A stretch of 64,000 bases of DNA from Usnea hakonensis (lineage: Eukaryota; Ascomycota; Lecanoromycetes; Lecanorales; Parmeliaceae): assembly GCA_013423325.1 (NCBI GenBank), contig BLJB01000012.1, forward strand, positions 124,001-188,000, given 5' to 3'. The notes beneath the pieces were generated by a model. The model was not told the DNA's origin and made no database searches. It saw only the letters and a list, made by a program, of their open reading frames with translations. This document shows, piece after piece, positions 43,242-55,139 of the stretch. The first letter of the stretch is position 1, and each line of letters starts with the position of its first letter. Both the position numbers and the translations under genes were made by a program.

Positions 43242-44757
43242 CTAATCATCCAGTGCAGTCCTGCTGAGTGCTTGTATGGCTGCTGGTACAGCCAGCTTTA
43301 TGTCTTTTGATCCGGAGCTTCTCTGAGTCGCTCTTTCGCTCTTAATGCAATGCTTGACAATCCAAGGATGTTTCTGGACTTCAGTGAGAGGAATGCGCTT
43401 CTCTGGGTCCAGTACAAGCAGCTAAAGCAAGCGTCAGCCATCCTCTCCTTGAACGCTGATCGTGATTTAAAGGCTGGTCAAGATGAGAGTCGGGATTCTT
43501 GGCTTTGGATGACTGATGTCGATTCTCCGATACCGCAAGGCGGCCAAAAACAGATCGAAGGCGCGCTTGAGCAGAAAAAAGGCTTACCCTTTCAATCAGG
43601 TCCTTTGCTTCAGGGCTCACGAATTTGGGAACCGCCATTTCACCCCTGGCTATTCGTCTTTGTGTCATGACTGGTGTGTCCTCGAAAGGTGCCTCTCCAA
43701 CCAAAAACTCATAGGTCAGTACGCCCAGACTCCACAAGTCCACCTTCTCACTATAAAAATTTTCCTGACTCCCTGGTTTGATCATTTCCGGTGGAAGATA
43801 GTCGAGGGTGCCGCACATGGTATTTCTCCGATTATTGGGAGCGTGTACACTCCATCCAAAGTCCGAGATCTTGATCTCTCCATGGATTCCCACGAGGATA
43901 TTCTCGGGCTTGATATCTCTATGCATAACATGCTTCTTATGGAGATACTTTAGCGCTGCTGCCATTTGTGCGATGTACTGTGCTGCTTTCCATTCGGGAA
44001 ATCTGTTCTCTTTCCGCAGATGCTTATACAGCTCGCCTTTGCCAGCAAATTCAAGGATGAGGAAGACTCGTTTGCTATCGTGGAAATGACCGTAGAAGCG
44101 GAGGATGTTCGGATGGCGCAGGTTACTGTGGATCTCTATTTCCCGTCTTACTTGCTTCTCGACCTTTCCTTGCTGCAGCTCGCTTTTGTGGAGAACCTTC
44201 AGCGCGCACACAAAACCTGTTGATCGCTCTTTGGCCAGGTATACCCTCCCAAATTTGCCCTTTCCCAGTGGCTTTCCAATCTCGAACATCCCGAGGTGGA
44301 ATTTCTTTGGTTGTGGCTGCTCATAAATTGGAGGATTGGACAGTCGCTGTATGGCGCTTTCGTCTGAAGGTCGAGTTGATGACGAAGAGCTGGCGCCTTT
44401 TCGAGAAGGCGAACAAGGAGCAGGAATAGTGGAACCGCGCCACTGAGCAGCTTGTGAAGCAATATTGACAGTGGTACTCGTTGCCGCCTTCGTGATGGCA
44501 TCATTGTTATTTTGAATTGCAATCTTGAGGAGGTTTGAGCGATTTGGATTCGAGGTCAGCTGGGTAGTGGAGCCAAGTCCAGATATTGACATGGCCGTTG
44601 AAAGAGATCCCTATAGATTGATGAGTCTAGCGATCAATGGCGGGTTTAATTCACTTTCTACCTTCGGCTTGTGGAAAATAGCGCCTCCGTTAGCTGGCTC
44701 ATTCTCGTCTGTGACTGATAGTTGCTCAAAGCGAGACTCGATCGCTCTAATCGCCAT
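43242..44757 (-). CDS. Aurora-family serine/threonine kinase
   Basis: Spliced model complement(join(43242-43421, 43588-44610, 44662-44757)), 432 residues; introns of 166 and 51 nt. The first exon encodes MAIRAIESRFEQLSVTDENE, a typical fungal Aurora N-terminus. Kinase core: GKGKFGRVYLA (Gly loop), CALKVLHK (ATP lysine), HRDIKPENILVG (catalytic loop), ISDFGWSVHAP (DFG), T-loop NNRRNTMCGTLDYLPPEM (threonine activated by INCENP-type partners) and DPEKRIPLTEVQKHPWIV at the end. The single fungal Aurora (yeast Ipl1, fission yeast Ark1) is the catalytic subunit of the chromosomal passenger complex and corrects kinetochore attachment in mitosis. It starts 295 bases from the start of TIP41 on the opposite strand. 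Confidence 0.93.
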
Positions 44758-45052
44758 CTTAAGAAGATACCTTGGTATACCTTAGGTGTAAGTGTGATCA
44801 GTCGAAAAGGCGAGTTACATCAAAACCTGCCGTAGGATCGTTGGCTTGTTTTCTCCAGTCGCAGATGGCATACTAGCGGCGGCTGGTTGGCGGGGTTACC
44901 ATGTAAGTACAGCACTAAGCAGCCTTAGCTTAGATTTGCTCATGGACCTCGGGAGGGGCAAAATCCACTGTATTCTATTTATTTCTTCAAGTACCCTCCT
45001 TGACTTTCATCCAGATGACGAAAAATTCGTTAAATTGAAGATTGGACCTGCC
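44758..45052. promoter_or_regulatory. bidirectional promoter region between the Aurora kinase and TIP41 genes
   Basis: 295 bases separate the two divergent start codons, so the genes must share or overlap their promoters. Frames crossing it (for example from 44846, in frame with TIP41) lack family-like sequence upstream of the TIP41 start, so I treat it as non-coding. Confidence 0.5.
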
Positions 45053-45976
45053 ATGGCAACAGACCGGCAAACCCAGCCAAATTCGCATTACCCCTCGACA
45101 GCGGACGCTGGCAATTCAATCACTCAGCATGGCTTCAAAATTACCACGCGAAAGCTGCCTATACTTAAGGCAGAGCCTATCGAACAGATGACGAAAAGTC
45201 TGGGGATTGCACCTCCAGAGATGATCTTTGGAGATAATTTGGTTTCCATCGACCATGAACAAGGATGGGGTATCCAATTCAATACCTACGATGCGCTGGA
45301 TCGGGTCGATAAGACAGGGGGATCAATGCTTCAAGTCGCACATTCAAGGGAATGGCAGAGTACCCGGTATGCTGGGGCCTATGCCATTAGAGCTTCGAGC
45401 CATGCTGAGGGAAGTTAGGGAAAAGAAGCATGAGGGTATTACAGAGGTGGTAAAGCCGTTCGACTGGTCGTATAGTACTGATTACAAGGGAACTTTGCGC
45501 TCGGCATCCCCGTCGTTTGAGACTACAACGACGCCGATACCAATAGAACTACTCAAACGCCCCGATCCAATCCTCTTTTTTGACGAGGTAATACTGTACG
45601 AAGACGAGATGGCCGACAATGGCATTACAATGTACTCGTGCAAGATCAGGATCATGCCAGCGCGGCTACTCCTACTTTGTCGCTTCTTTATGCGTCTGGA
45701 CAATGTTTTGCTCCGAATCAGGGACACCAGAGTATATGTTGACTTTGGGGCCGGGGAGGTGATCAGGGAGTATGTTGCGAAAGAGGAGAAGTACGAGGTG
45801 GTTAGGCAGGTAAATAATACTACAAAACCGTTTCATCTACGCATGCACTAAATCTTGCTTATCAGAAACTTGCATCGAGAGGTCAAGATGTGCCGGCGCA
45901 GCTGCGAGATGCAAACAATATCAATGATCTGCTTCCTATTGTGGACAAATCACTCGAGCGCCTTTCGGTCAAGTAG
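45053..45976 (+). CDS. TIP41: TIP41-like TOR/PP2A pathway regulator
   Basis: Spliced model join(45053-45366, 45419-45809, 45866-45976), 271 residues; introns of 52 and 56 nt. Family sequence is continuous across both joins: HGFKITTRKLPILKAEPIEQ, APPEMIFGDNLVSI, YDALDRVDKTGGSMLQVAHS, EGITEVVKPFDWSYSTDYKG, DPILFFDEVILYEDEMADNG, MPARLLLLCRFFMRLDNVLL and RDTRVYVDFGAGEVIREY. Tip41 binds the PP2A-associated protein Tap42 or PP2A-type catalytic subunits and modulates TOR signalling. The frame is open upstream to 44846 but the family begins close to MATDRQ, so the ATG at 45053 is preferred. Confidence 0.92.
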
Positions 45977-46303
45977 TTGCAGGATGTATACATGCATTGG
46001 CCAGGATATAGAAGCGGTTGGCTATCATGGCATTTACTAGGCGTCTTTATGAACTACATGATACCCATAGCTCCAATGATGTACATTCCGGCCTTCTCTT
46101 GGCGATCCATTATTGCCGGCGAACGATTCTCACCTAAAGTACCTGAGGTATAGCAAATCGCGTCTTGAGGCGCGTCGGCAAACCTTCCTCATTTTGAAAG
46201 AGCAAAGTGATGACGGCAATCTTCTAGACCATGGAATTCACTTTCAATTCAGACAATTGTTAGCAATTCCAAAGTCACCTCAATCAAATTCATATACTAC
46301 TCC

Positions 46304-47367
46304 ATGCCTTCAACTCTGGTCTGTGCATCATGCCGTCAAGTATTGCGCCTGCAAATTCGTCATCTTAGACCATCCAAAACTCAGGGAGCGCACACTACAC
46401 CTTCACTCCGAAACACTCCTAGACTATTCTCGACAGGTCGTCTCCTTTCAGCATCTCAACCAACTCCTAAAGCGTATCAGCCAAAGCCTCCTCCCGCTCG
46501 TCCAGCCGCTGCAGGTGTCCAGAATGGCGATTCTCCCGAGCGAAAACCAAGTAGTTCACCGTCTACCGCCGGACCCAGCCTCTCAATTGCAAAGGAGCTT
46601 CATAAGCGAGCCTCATCGGTAACAGAGACATATGTTGCCTACGGTGTCTGTGAGGCTCTGGTTAAAGAATGTGCTCGTCAAGCAGATTACACGATTCCAC
46701 AAGCACAAGAAAAGGATGTCAACGTACCCAAGACTAAAGAGGGAGAGGACTTGGGCGTTGGGACAGGATGGTGGTTCGATGGTGAGCAGATTTGATCATC
46801 TTACGGCTAATAACTCCTACATTACTAATATCTCTATCAGCCTTGGGCCTCACACCAACCTTCAATACCTGGGCCCAAATAACTTTCCTTCACATGTACC
46901 TGCTGACTTGCCGCCTGCGCTGCTTTCCTCCCTCTCATGCTCCAACATGGCACCAACATCTCCTCGATCACTTCTTCTACATCGCCGAAGACCGAATGGT
47001 CACGACCCACAACATTGCCGTCCGCTCCGTCCGTAACAAGTATTTGAAAGACTTATTCGTGCAATGGCGCGGATTGATGGCGGGCTATGATGAAGGCATT
47101 GTAAGGGGAGATGCGGTGCTAGCTACAGCAGTCTGGAGGAACGTTTTCAAAGCGGATGAAAATGTGGATTTTAGGGGGGTGGGTGAGGTAGTGAGCTATA
47201 TCCGCGGAGTACTAAAGGGGCTGGATGAAATGGCAGATGAGAGTATAGCAGGCGGGGAAGTAGTGTTTGGAAGTCCAGGGACCGAAAGAGAAGGGGTTAT
47301 GCAGAAGAGCCGGATGATGATCGACTCAGCGCGGGAAAGTAAAGAGCCCGCAAAGGCAGCTCAATAA
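46304..47367 (+). CDS. CBP3: ubiquinol-cytochrome c chaperone (Cbp3/UQCC1 type)
   Basis: Spliced model join(46304-46781, 46841-47367), 334 residues; one 59-nt intron with a TACTAATA branch. The N-terminus (MPSTLVCASCRQVLRLQIRH, RLFSTGRLLSAS) is Arg/Ser-rich and fits a mitochondrial presequence. The chaperone domain follows from ALGLTPTFNTWAQITFLHMY through HQHLLDHFFYIAEDRMV, NKYLKDLFVQWRGLMAGYDE and GDAVLATAVWRNVF. Cbp3 works with Cbp6 on mitoribosomes to fold newly made cytochrome b for complex III. The C-terminal tail is longer and more polar than in yeast. It lies 327 bases downstream of TIP41, same strand. Confidence 0.9.
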
Positions 47368-49407
47368 TATCGAATTGGAATGGATCTTTTACCGACTATC
47401 CGGGCCTTTGCCCCTCGGTATTCCGGTTCTGTCCTTGAGTCCTAAATGATCGCCAGTCGTACACCATTGATTCCCTTCTACAACGAGAGCATTCGAAGAA
47501 AGAGAACTGGAGATCTGCGTTCACTGGTACATCGGTTGTACATCTCCTTTGTAATCGCACTCAAGGACTCTTCTCTCAGCATCCACTACCATTCTACCTT
47601 GAAAGATCTTCTACCCAGCAGGGCAACCGCCCACATCTTTCTGCACCGCAGCATGAAGCCTCGAGTGATCAATTTTCACTTCATCAATCGTCTCTCACGC
47701 TGCGCTTCCATATGTATATACACATATTGCAGCCCTATTATCTCAAAAATTTCAAAAACACCAATGTCTCACTTGAAATCCTCAAGCCACGTAATGCAAG
47801 CAAATCGAACTGCATCTCGCCCCAACAATCCAACAAATTTCCTTCATCAAATATACCAGAAGACAAAAATGCACCCACTACACAAAGTACAGCGTCACGA
47901 TTAAAGCGTAGAACATTTCCCCCGCTCGCTCACTCACAAGATTGAATTGGTTCTGCTCTGTTGATCAGTACAACATACTTCAGACCCTTTCGAAAATTCA
48001 TCCTCTACGCTCGGACGTGATCTAAGAACTGCGCGCTTGAAATGGTGGAAAGGAGTGCGAAACGCATTGAAACTCACAGGGTAGGGCGCAATCCTCCAAC
48101 ATGTCATCGCAGCTTCTTGAAGTTGTCAACAACGCGGAAGTGAGGCCCGCCGCGCATTCGCTATCGAAGAGAGCAAATCAAAATGTGATAAATCCAAAGT
48201 CCAGGGAGATTCCAATACAAGGATGACTGGTGGCTTGATGGCCGCGTACTGGAAAGGGCCCCGGATGATGCTCACCATCTCAGATGCAAGGCTCAGCACA
48301 TCGGATTATCTTTTAACGGTTATGAAGAAGTTCTGGGGTGGCGATATAAAGCTCCGTTCGAGTAGCCGGTGTGGTAATATTGGGCTTAATTTGGACCGCA
48401 GTGCCCTTTTGGACGAAGCTGTCACTGATTTTCTGTATCTTGACCACTTGGACTACGAATGAATCTGCTTTCTCTTGGTATATCTTCCCTTTCGGCCGAT
48501 TTTCAAAATTTTTAGCTGACTGTATCCTCGGAAGATGGAGGAGGAATTCGCGGCTTATCGTCTCTCTTCATCCTGGAGAACATTATGGAAAAGATTCGGG
48601 TTATCCACAATCTGAGTATCGAACCTTTACCGAGTAACTATTTTGATATAATTTGTGGCACCAGCACTGAAGGGTAATCTCTCTTACCATCAAAGCTATA
48701 AAGTACTCACCTGCTGAGATTTGCAGCATCATAATCAGTATCAATTAAGGACTTCTTCAAAGAGTACATACTCGCATCGAGCTCGGCAGAAGTCGTCAAA
48801 TTGGTAGCATGGCTGTAACTCTATTCAGCACTGGACGAACAGATGCTGGATTCGCCCTGGTTGAAGAAATCGTGAATAATGTTTTTGTTGCGCAGCGCTT
48901 TCTTACGACGCGAGAGCATAGCGATAAAAGAGGACCCAAAGATACTTGACGTCTTAATCGGTGCAGTAAATGAACAATGAAAGCAGCTACAGCTTGCAAA
49001 GTCAAATTCACCCTATATCGACACCTGCTTGCAAACGTCAAAGGTGGTAAGGTGAAAGATGAAATTAACAAATATTGCAACTGAAAGCTTGGGTGGTCGT
49101 GATGAGTGAATTCGCGTTCAAGACGCGTTGAGTTGACAACCAAATTAGCAGAGGACTGAGAAAAGAGCAATGGGAAACATCATATTCTTCAGGTGAAACC
49201 ACCGCAAGTGTAGCCCTGCTCATGTGCTCCCATAGACAGCAATCAAAGTATCTGGATAATAGAATCCCTCAATCATCCAGAATCCTTGACAATTATGTAT
49301 CCTCATCCCATGCAGTATTCACCCCATGCCTCAAACCCTTATATACACCACTCCCCTCTTCCCATTCCCTCTCCCTTCTATCCACATCCCCTACCTAAAT
49401 CCCCATC
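47368..49407. other. 2-kb region without a supported gene
   Basis: Several frames of 80-150 codons are present on the plus strand (47446-47904, 48223-48462, 48371-48637), but none has a domain, signal peptide or splice-linked partner that I recognise. Base composition is A+T-rich, particularly 47700-48000. Confidence 0.35.
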
Positions 49408-49740
49408 CTATATATCCTTCGCCCTCGCACTCAACTCAACTCCCCCCTCCCACCCCACCGCCTCAATCTCGTCCTCGCTCCAGCTCAACCTCAACCGCCC
49501 AAACCGCCCCGGCAACTCGCTCCGATCCCACACCTCCCCTTTCCCCCCATCCGGCTCCGCGTTCCCAAGTTGGTGGCCCGAGACGCCGCCGATGGCTCCG
49601 TAGACATTGCGCGACGGCGACGGCAATGAGGAGGGTGGTTGTGAGGGAGCAGAAGATGTGGAGGATGATGGGGAGGAGGAAGAGGAGCACCCATGTCCCG
49701 CCAGCGGCCCATGCTGTTGCGCCTTGCTGCGATAGGACAT
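49408..49740 (-). CDS. small hypothetical protein, two overlapping frames both look coding
   Basis: The frame from ATG 49740 gives 110 residues, starting MSYRSKAQQHGPLAG and ending GRFGRLRLSWSEDEIEAVGW plus a short tail. Both ends look like a conserved fungal hypothetical protein. The middle (about 49575-49690) reads as a poly-Ser/Pro stretch in this frame. In the neighbouring frame the same bases give TWVLLFLLPIILHIFCSLTT and TLLIAVAVAQC, an excellent membrane segment flanked by the same conserved ends. Two compensating one-base shifts would join end-helix-end. So this is either a membrane protein broken by two small indels, a sequencing or assembly error, or a Ser-rich protein by design. 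Upstream the frame is open to about 49890 without an ATG, so a 5' exon is likely. Confidence 0.4.
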   Translation of the reverse strand: MSYRSKAQQHGPLAGHGCSSSSSPSSSTSSAPSQPPSSLPSPSRNVYGAIGGVSGHQLGNAEPDGGKGEVWDRSELPGRFGRLRLSWSEDEIEAVGWEGGVELSARAKDI

Positions 49741-50311
49741 GAAGCTGTCTGGTAAGGAGTGCGAAGGGGAAGCGGGATGGGGTGGGGGTTCGGAGGGCGG
49801 GGCGGCGGGGGTGATTGTTTCTGGTTTGAAGTCATTTGTTAGTTCTTGAGGGGCGCGGAGGGGAAAAATGTATTATAGCTATAGATCTTAATTTTATCCA
49901 TGGCGGTCATATTATGGCCATGGAAATCGATAGCCCACGGCTGTTATGCAACAGATAGTTTGGGAAGATGAACCCTCAGGTACCTGACCTTACACCCGGA
50001 CACCTTGCTTGGCGCGGCTGGCGTGTTTCCTTTTTCCACAAATCTCCAAAGTGAAGTTCCTCACTCGCCTTCTACAATCCACGAGGTATATATATTGGTA
50101 ACATCATGCTTGATTTCTCTAGATTAGTACCAGTCATCTCTGTCTAGCCCTATTTTACGACTCAGCTGAGCCTGATCGTAGATACCGATGAAGTACTGTT
50201 TAATTTCTTGCCTATTTGTTGACCCTTTCACCTGTCTTCGCGAAGCTGAGTTCTTGCTACATATTGTGGCATCTTCCCCATCCAAGAGATCTCGCATCGC
50301 TAGACTCCGAG
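49741..50311. other. intergenic; divergent promoter region of the second NACHT receptor
   Basis: No gene recognised apart from possible 5' coding of the small minus-strand protein in the first 150 bases. Upstream of the receptor start there is a TATATATA-like element near 50090. Confidence 0.35.
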
Positions 50312-53300
50312 ATGGTGGAGCCGAATGAGAGTACGTCGGCAGTGTTGGCGTGGGAGCGGGCATTAGGGTCACTCAAGAAGTCCTTGCCATCAAAGGACTT
50401 GAAGCGGCTCCAACTGCCCGTCAGTCCCGATGATCTGGTCCACCATGTCGAGGCCTGGCTTACATCGAAGCCGGGCAAGACGAGGAAAGCCATCGATGTG
50501 ATGGGGCAGACAGTCTCGCGCATTCAGCGATTTAGCGGTTGTATTGATCAGCTTGCGCAAGGCTCGCCAGCTCCAGCATCTCTTCTGTGGGGATCAATCA
50601 AGTTCGTTCTGACAGTATGTCTCCAACATCTTACCAGAACATAGGCACACTGAAACCAGCTTCCAGATCGTCCAAGACGTTTCGGAAGAATACGATAAAG
50701 TCTGTCACGCGCTGACAGTGCTCCTTGAATCGCTGCCCCGGGTTGATATCTACGCGGACACTTTCTTTCAATCTCATATAGTCCAGCAGGGTGTGAATGA
50801 CTTATTCGTGAACGTGCTTCATTTCTGGGTCAAGGCGTGCAAATTCTACCGACGACGAGCTATTTGGAATTTCATGCGAAGCACGTGGAATGACTATAAT
50901 TCAGAGTTTCAGAGATTGGAAGCCTCTATAACGAGGGCCGCCGATCGTATTGAAAAGGGCGGCCTCGCGGAACACATCAAAGACTCGAAGACGTTCATGT
51001 CTGAGCAGCGCCAGAGAAATGACCTGCAAGACCGCAAACCGGAAGACCAGTTGAACCTTAATCGGGTCTTCGCGCGGATACTTCCTCCAAATGAAGACAT
51101 GAACTACTACATTCGTGATCACGAGACAGCTCGTGAAGCCCGTCATCCGAGTACTTGCGAATGGATCTTACGTCACCCTAAATTCCAAAAATGGTCACAG
51201 ATCCCAGCGGCAAAAGGTGGCCAGCTTTGGATCAATGCTGGACCAGGGTTTGGAAAGATGGTGCTGACTTCTTTCATCATCGACCATTTCCTTGATTCTG
51301 GGAACCGGTATGAGCGACCTCTACTACTATATTTTTATTTCCGAGAATCTAGTCTGCACAATAACAACGCCACTGCTGCGATGTGCTCCATTGCGTATCA
51401 GCTTCATAGGCAGCAGGAAAGCAGCCGCGATGGTATCGAAATGAACGCCAATGCTATCTACGACAGCGCTAGGGACGAAAAGAATGCCAGCTTTGCAGAG
51501 GTGTGGCAGCTACTTTCAATGTTTCTCGGGCGTCAAACCAACCTGGTCTTAATTTTGGATGCTTTAGACGAGTGCGAAGATAACAGCCTCTTGATCCCAA
51601 GACTCCTTGATTTTGCCATAAGAGAAAAGATCACATTACTTCTGACTAGTCGACGTCAGAAACGTCTTGTCAGGTACCTCGAACATGTGGAAACGCTCGA
51701 GATCGCACCTGGTGATGTGCATCATGATATCGAAGCCTTCGTGGAGTTCAAGGTGAGACGGAATGTCCGTCTTTCACACCCTCTCGTCCGCAACATCGTG
51801 ACAAAAAAGCTTTTGGGCCAGCATGATGGCATGTTCCTGTGGGTAACTTTGATGTTGAAGGAGTTGAAGGCCTGCATATCCGTGGAAGAAGTACAAATGA
51901 CGCTGGCGCAAATGCCAAGCGGGTTAGAGGGGATATATACCAAGATTGTAAAGAGATTAGAGAAATCTTTAACACGCCGAGCCGCAGAGGTGGCTAGAAA
52001 TATACTTACATGGGTGCTGGGTTCCGCAAGAGCTCTGACAATGGATGAATTAAGGGAAGCTTTGTCTTGTCAGTATCAAGCACAAGGTCACACTCTGTTG
52101 TCTGACGGTGAGTTTCCATACGCGGACAAAGACATCGAGAACATGTGTGGTTCCCTGATCTCTATTCGGCACGGTCAAATCCAGACTGTGCATCAGTCGA
52201 CGAAAGAATATCTTGTAGGACTTGGTGAAGATAGGGCGCTCAGCCACGAGCTGTCGATTCTGCCAACCTCAGTAGATACATCGCTACAGCTAACGTCGGT
52301 TTGCCTAACATACCAAGAAGAACTTTGCAAATCCGCTCTGGTGAAGATCCAAATGTTTCCCTTCGACCATCATCCTAAAGGCTTCGACATTCGGATGCTT
52401 CAGGCCAACAAGAAGCTTCTTGAGTACAGCTTCTTCTATTGGATACATCACGTCATTGTTTGCCCGATGGATCACCGCGAGTCGGCCGTTGCTGTTATCT
52501 TGAAGCATTTCTCCAATTTCATGACAGTTTCGTGGATTGTAGTTTCCATGTCACTGGATCCCAGAGGGTTATGGCGCTTGCTGATCGGAGTAGAAGAGGT
52601 GGAAGATTGGCTGCAGAAAGAGAATAGTGAAGATAAAATGAGTGACGCGGCAAGACATTTGCAATATTGGTGCTCGGGAACTGCCAAGTTATTGAAAGCT
52701 TATGGCACTTTGCTTCTTGCTAATCCATGGACTATCTGGAGGCTTGATCTTAAAGCTTTTCTTGGCCCGGAGCAAGGATTCGCTGCGTCAAGCAATTGCT
52801 TTGATCCGTCAAAAGACAGTGAAGAAAGCCTCCAGAGCTCAAAAGGCCAAGCGAATCAACTGCAGAAAACACCCAGAAAATTGACATTAGGTCACAATCA
52901 GTGGTCGCTTTTAAAAGCTAGACTTGGCTTCTTCGTTCATGATCGGAATCAGAACATCTTCCTTAGTGGCGAGGCCAGAACGTCTGCAGAGGACGAGTGC
53001 TTATTCGTTCAGCATGCGGAAACGGGTAAGCGATTATCGCCAGCAACTGCTGGATTGGCAACTGCTGGATTGGCAAATGTCCTTTCTGACGACAAATTTC
53101 GTTACGGGCATGTCATAACGGCAAAGATATCGGCGCAAGGGAAATACCTTGCCGTGGCTTACGACAAATGGCTATCGATCTGGGCTGTTGAGCCTGACCT
53201 GAATTTCTCACATCGACTGCGAGATCGAGGTTGGGCTTTCAGGCTAATTTCTGAGAAGTATCACATGGAGCGGCGACGCTACATGACCGCTGAGATGATA

Positions 53301-55139
53301 ACATTTGCTGGGGATGACAAATTGTTTGCACCTGGAGGTTGGTATGACCTTTCTACGAAAGAGTTTCATGCTTTTGCAGCGGTCAATGCCGGCATTACAA
53401 CCCAAGTCGCCGAATCATGGGATACCATATGTTACAGCGGAGATGGTAGCTACCTCTTCAGTGAGCAAAGTGGACCCTCCAAGAATGTCAGTCGTCAAGC
53501 CGTTGGTCTTGCTGGGCTTGTTGATCCCGCCACTACCACAATTGAATTGGACACCTCGGGGAGTATCAAAGCTAGCAACACTGGAAAGTACCTTTTGCTC
53601 TACGATGTGTGCCATGATGAAGCTCCCTCGAGAATGCGGCTATTTAACATAGCATTGATGGAGACGAAGAATTTTCCCAGACTCCAATCCTTTTCGCACT
53701 TCGGAGACTGCTCTTTCCACTTTATCGATGGAGATGAAATCTTGGTGACCTTCCTTTGGGAGCAAGAAACTCGCAGGGGAGTGCACGCAATGGTGACTGT
53801 CAGCGTCTGGGACCTAAGTTCTGGACAACCTCAGCTGTGTAGTCAAGGCCAGATCAACACGGTTGTGGCCGCCGACCCTGCACTAATAGACAACCTCCCA
53901 ATCATTTCCATCACAGCTCGTAACCTTGCGTGGATTGTATCTTGTGACAGGACTGTTCAGGTTGTCAAATTCAGCACCGAAGAAATCTCTTTCCCTGGAT
54001 ACGATCCCCTCGTAAAAGAGTCGAAAGTGTTGTGTTCCCGAGTATCTCAAGATGGACGTCGGCTTGGTATCATCCGCATTGCGGGCTCGAAGGTCCATCT
54101 CGAGATCATCGAATTTCTGCCATCTCTGCAAAAAGTGCTCCAGCTCGAGGGGATCATTCCGAACATTCAGCGAGGACACCCGATCTGTCTGAGTCCGAAG
54201 CTCGACCTTCTTGTACTTGGTAGGTTCGTTTTGATAATTGATACAAAAGCCAATGAGTTACCGCCACCAATAGTATGCGACATCGATTTGAACACTCCCG
54301 TACGAGACTGGGATTGGGCGTGCACCATCAGCAACTGTGGTGATTTTGTTGCTTTTGACAAGCCAGCGTACAAGCATTACCGAGACTATCATGATCGGCA
54401 ACCAGGCCATTCCGTGAACTTTCGCATCGATCGCACAGAGCACACGGCAACTCGTTTAACGACACCACACCCGATACGCGTGCAAGTAGCTTCATTCGAC
54501 TTCCATCCCTTGCTATCGATCGCCGCATTTAGCTCTTCCGAAGGTGAGGGCAGCGATAACAATTCGCAGTCTTTCCGAGAGCCGCCCGTTCCTGCAAATG
54601 AAATCAACTTATCCATGATTATTCTGAACAAAGACGAAACAATGCCGCTAGAGCCAGTGCAACTTACGGACAGCGTCTGCTCCAAGCTCTACTTTGCAGA
54701 CACTGGTGGCTTTCTCCTGCTTAGAGGACCATATCATAAAAGCCGCATCATAGTCTCAGAACTTCCATACCAATCACAACCATTGCGTGTCATCCCGCGA
54801 GATCGATATATCCACCCGTCCAAAGATCGGTCTTACGTGCTTGAATGCAGGAACAGCTCAATCGGGATCACCATGTCCAAGTTCCAGAGTCACCCGAAAG
54901 ACGCTAGTCTCCCAGCCTACCAGGCGCTCGAAAGTACTGCCAAAGTCGAACGCCTGACCGTCTTTCCTTCGGCTATCGGTCGGCCAAAAGCTTGGCTCCT
55001 GCTCGGCGAAGATTATTCCAAACCGTTAAAGGTAGTACTCCATCCTACTAACGGCGAACCGCTTATGATGAAGACATTGATGGTATCATGGGATGAATTG
55101 AGGGAACGACTGGAGACGACATTGAAACCCGTAGAATAG
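50312..55139 (+). CDS. STAND/NLR-like receptor: helical N-domain - NACHT - beta-propeller-like C-terminus
   Basis: Spliced model join(50312-50614, 50667-55139), 1591 residues, one 52-nt intron. Residues 1-250: a helical N-terminal domain of the type preceding fungal STAND proteins (DUF7708-like), with GSPAPASLLWGSIKFVLTIV and EEYDKVCHALTVLLESLPRV. Residues about 285-650: a NACHT domain introduced by HPSTCEWILRHPKFQKW. Its P-loop region reads LWINAGPGFGKMVLTSF, where the usual Thr/Ser after the Lys is Met. Walker B LVLILDALDECED and sensor LLTSRRQ are normal, and winged-helix sequence GSARALTMDELREALS follows. Residues about 740-1590 are beta-rich without canonical repeats and read like a degenerate WD40-type propeller (KISAQGKYLAVAYDKWLSIW, MVTVSVWDLSSGQPQL, CDRTVQVVKFS). 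A sensor/switch protein of the self/non-self recognition class; trigger unknown. Confidence 0.85.

Noticed and set aside
44846..45052. N-terminal extension of TIP41 from an upstream start
   Set aside because: The extension is not family-like and would occupy the promoter region shared with the Aurora kinase gene; the ATG at 45053 fits the family length.
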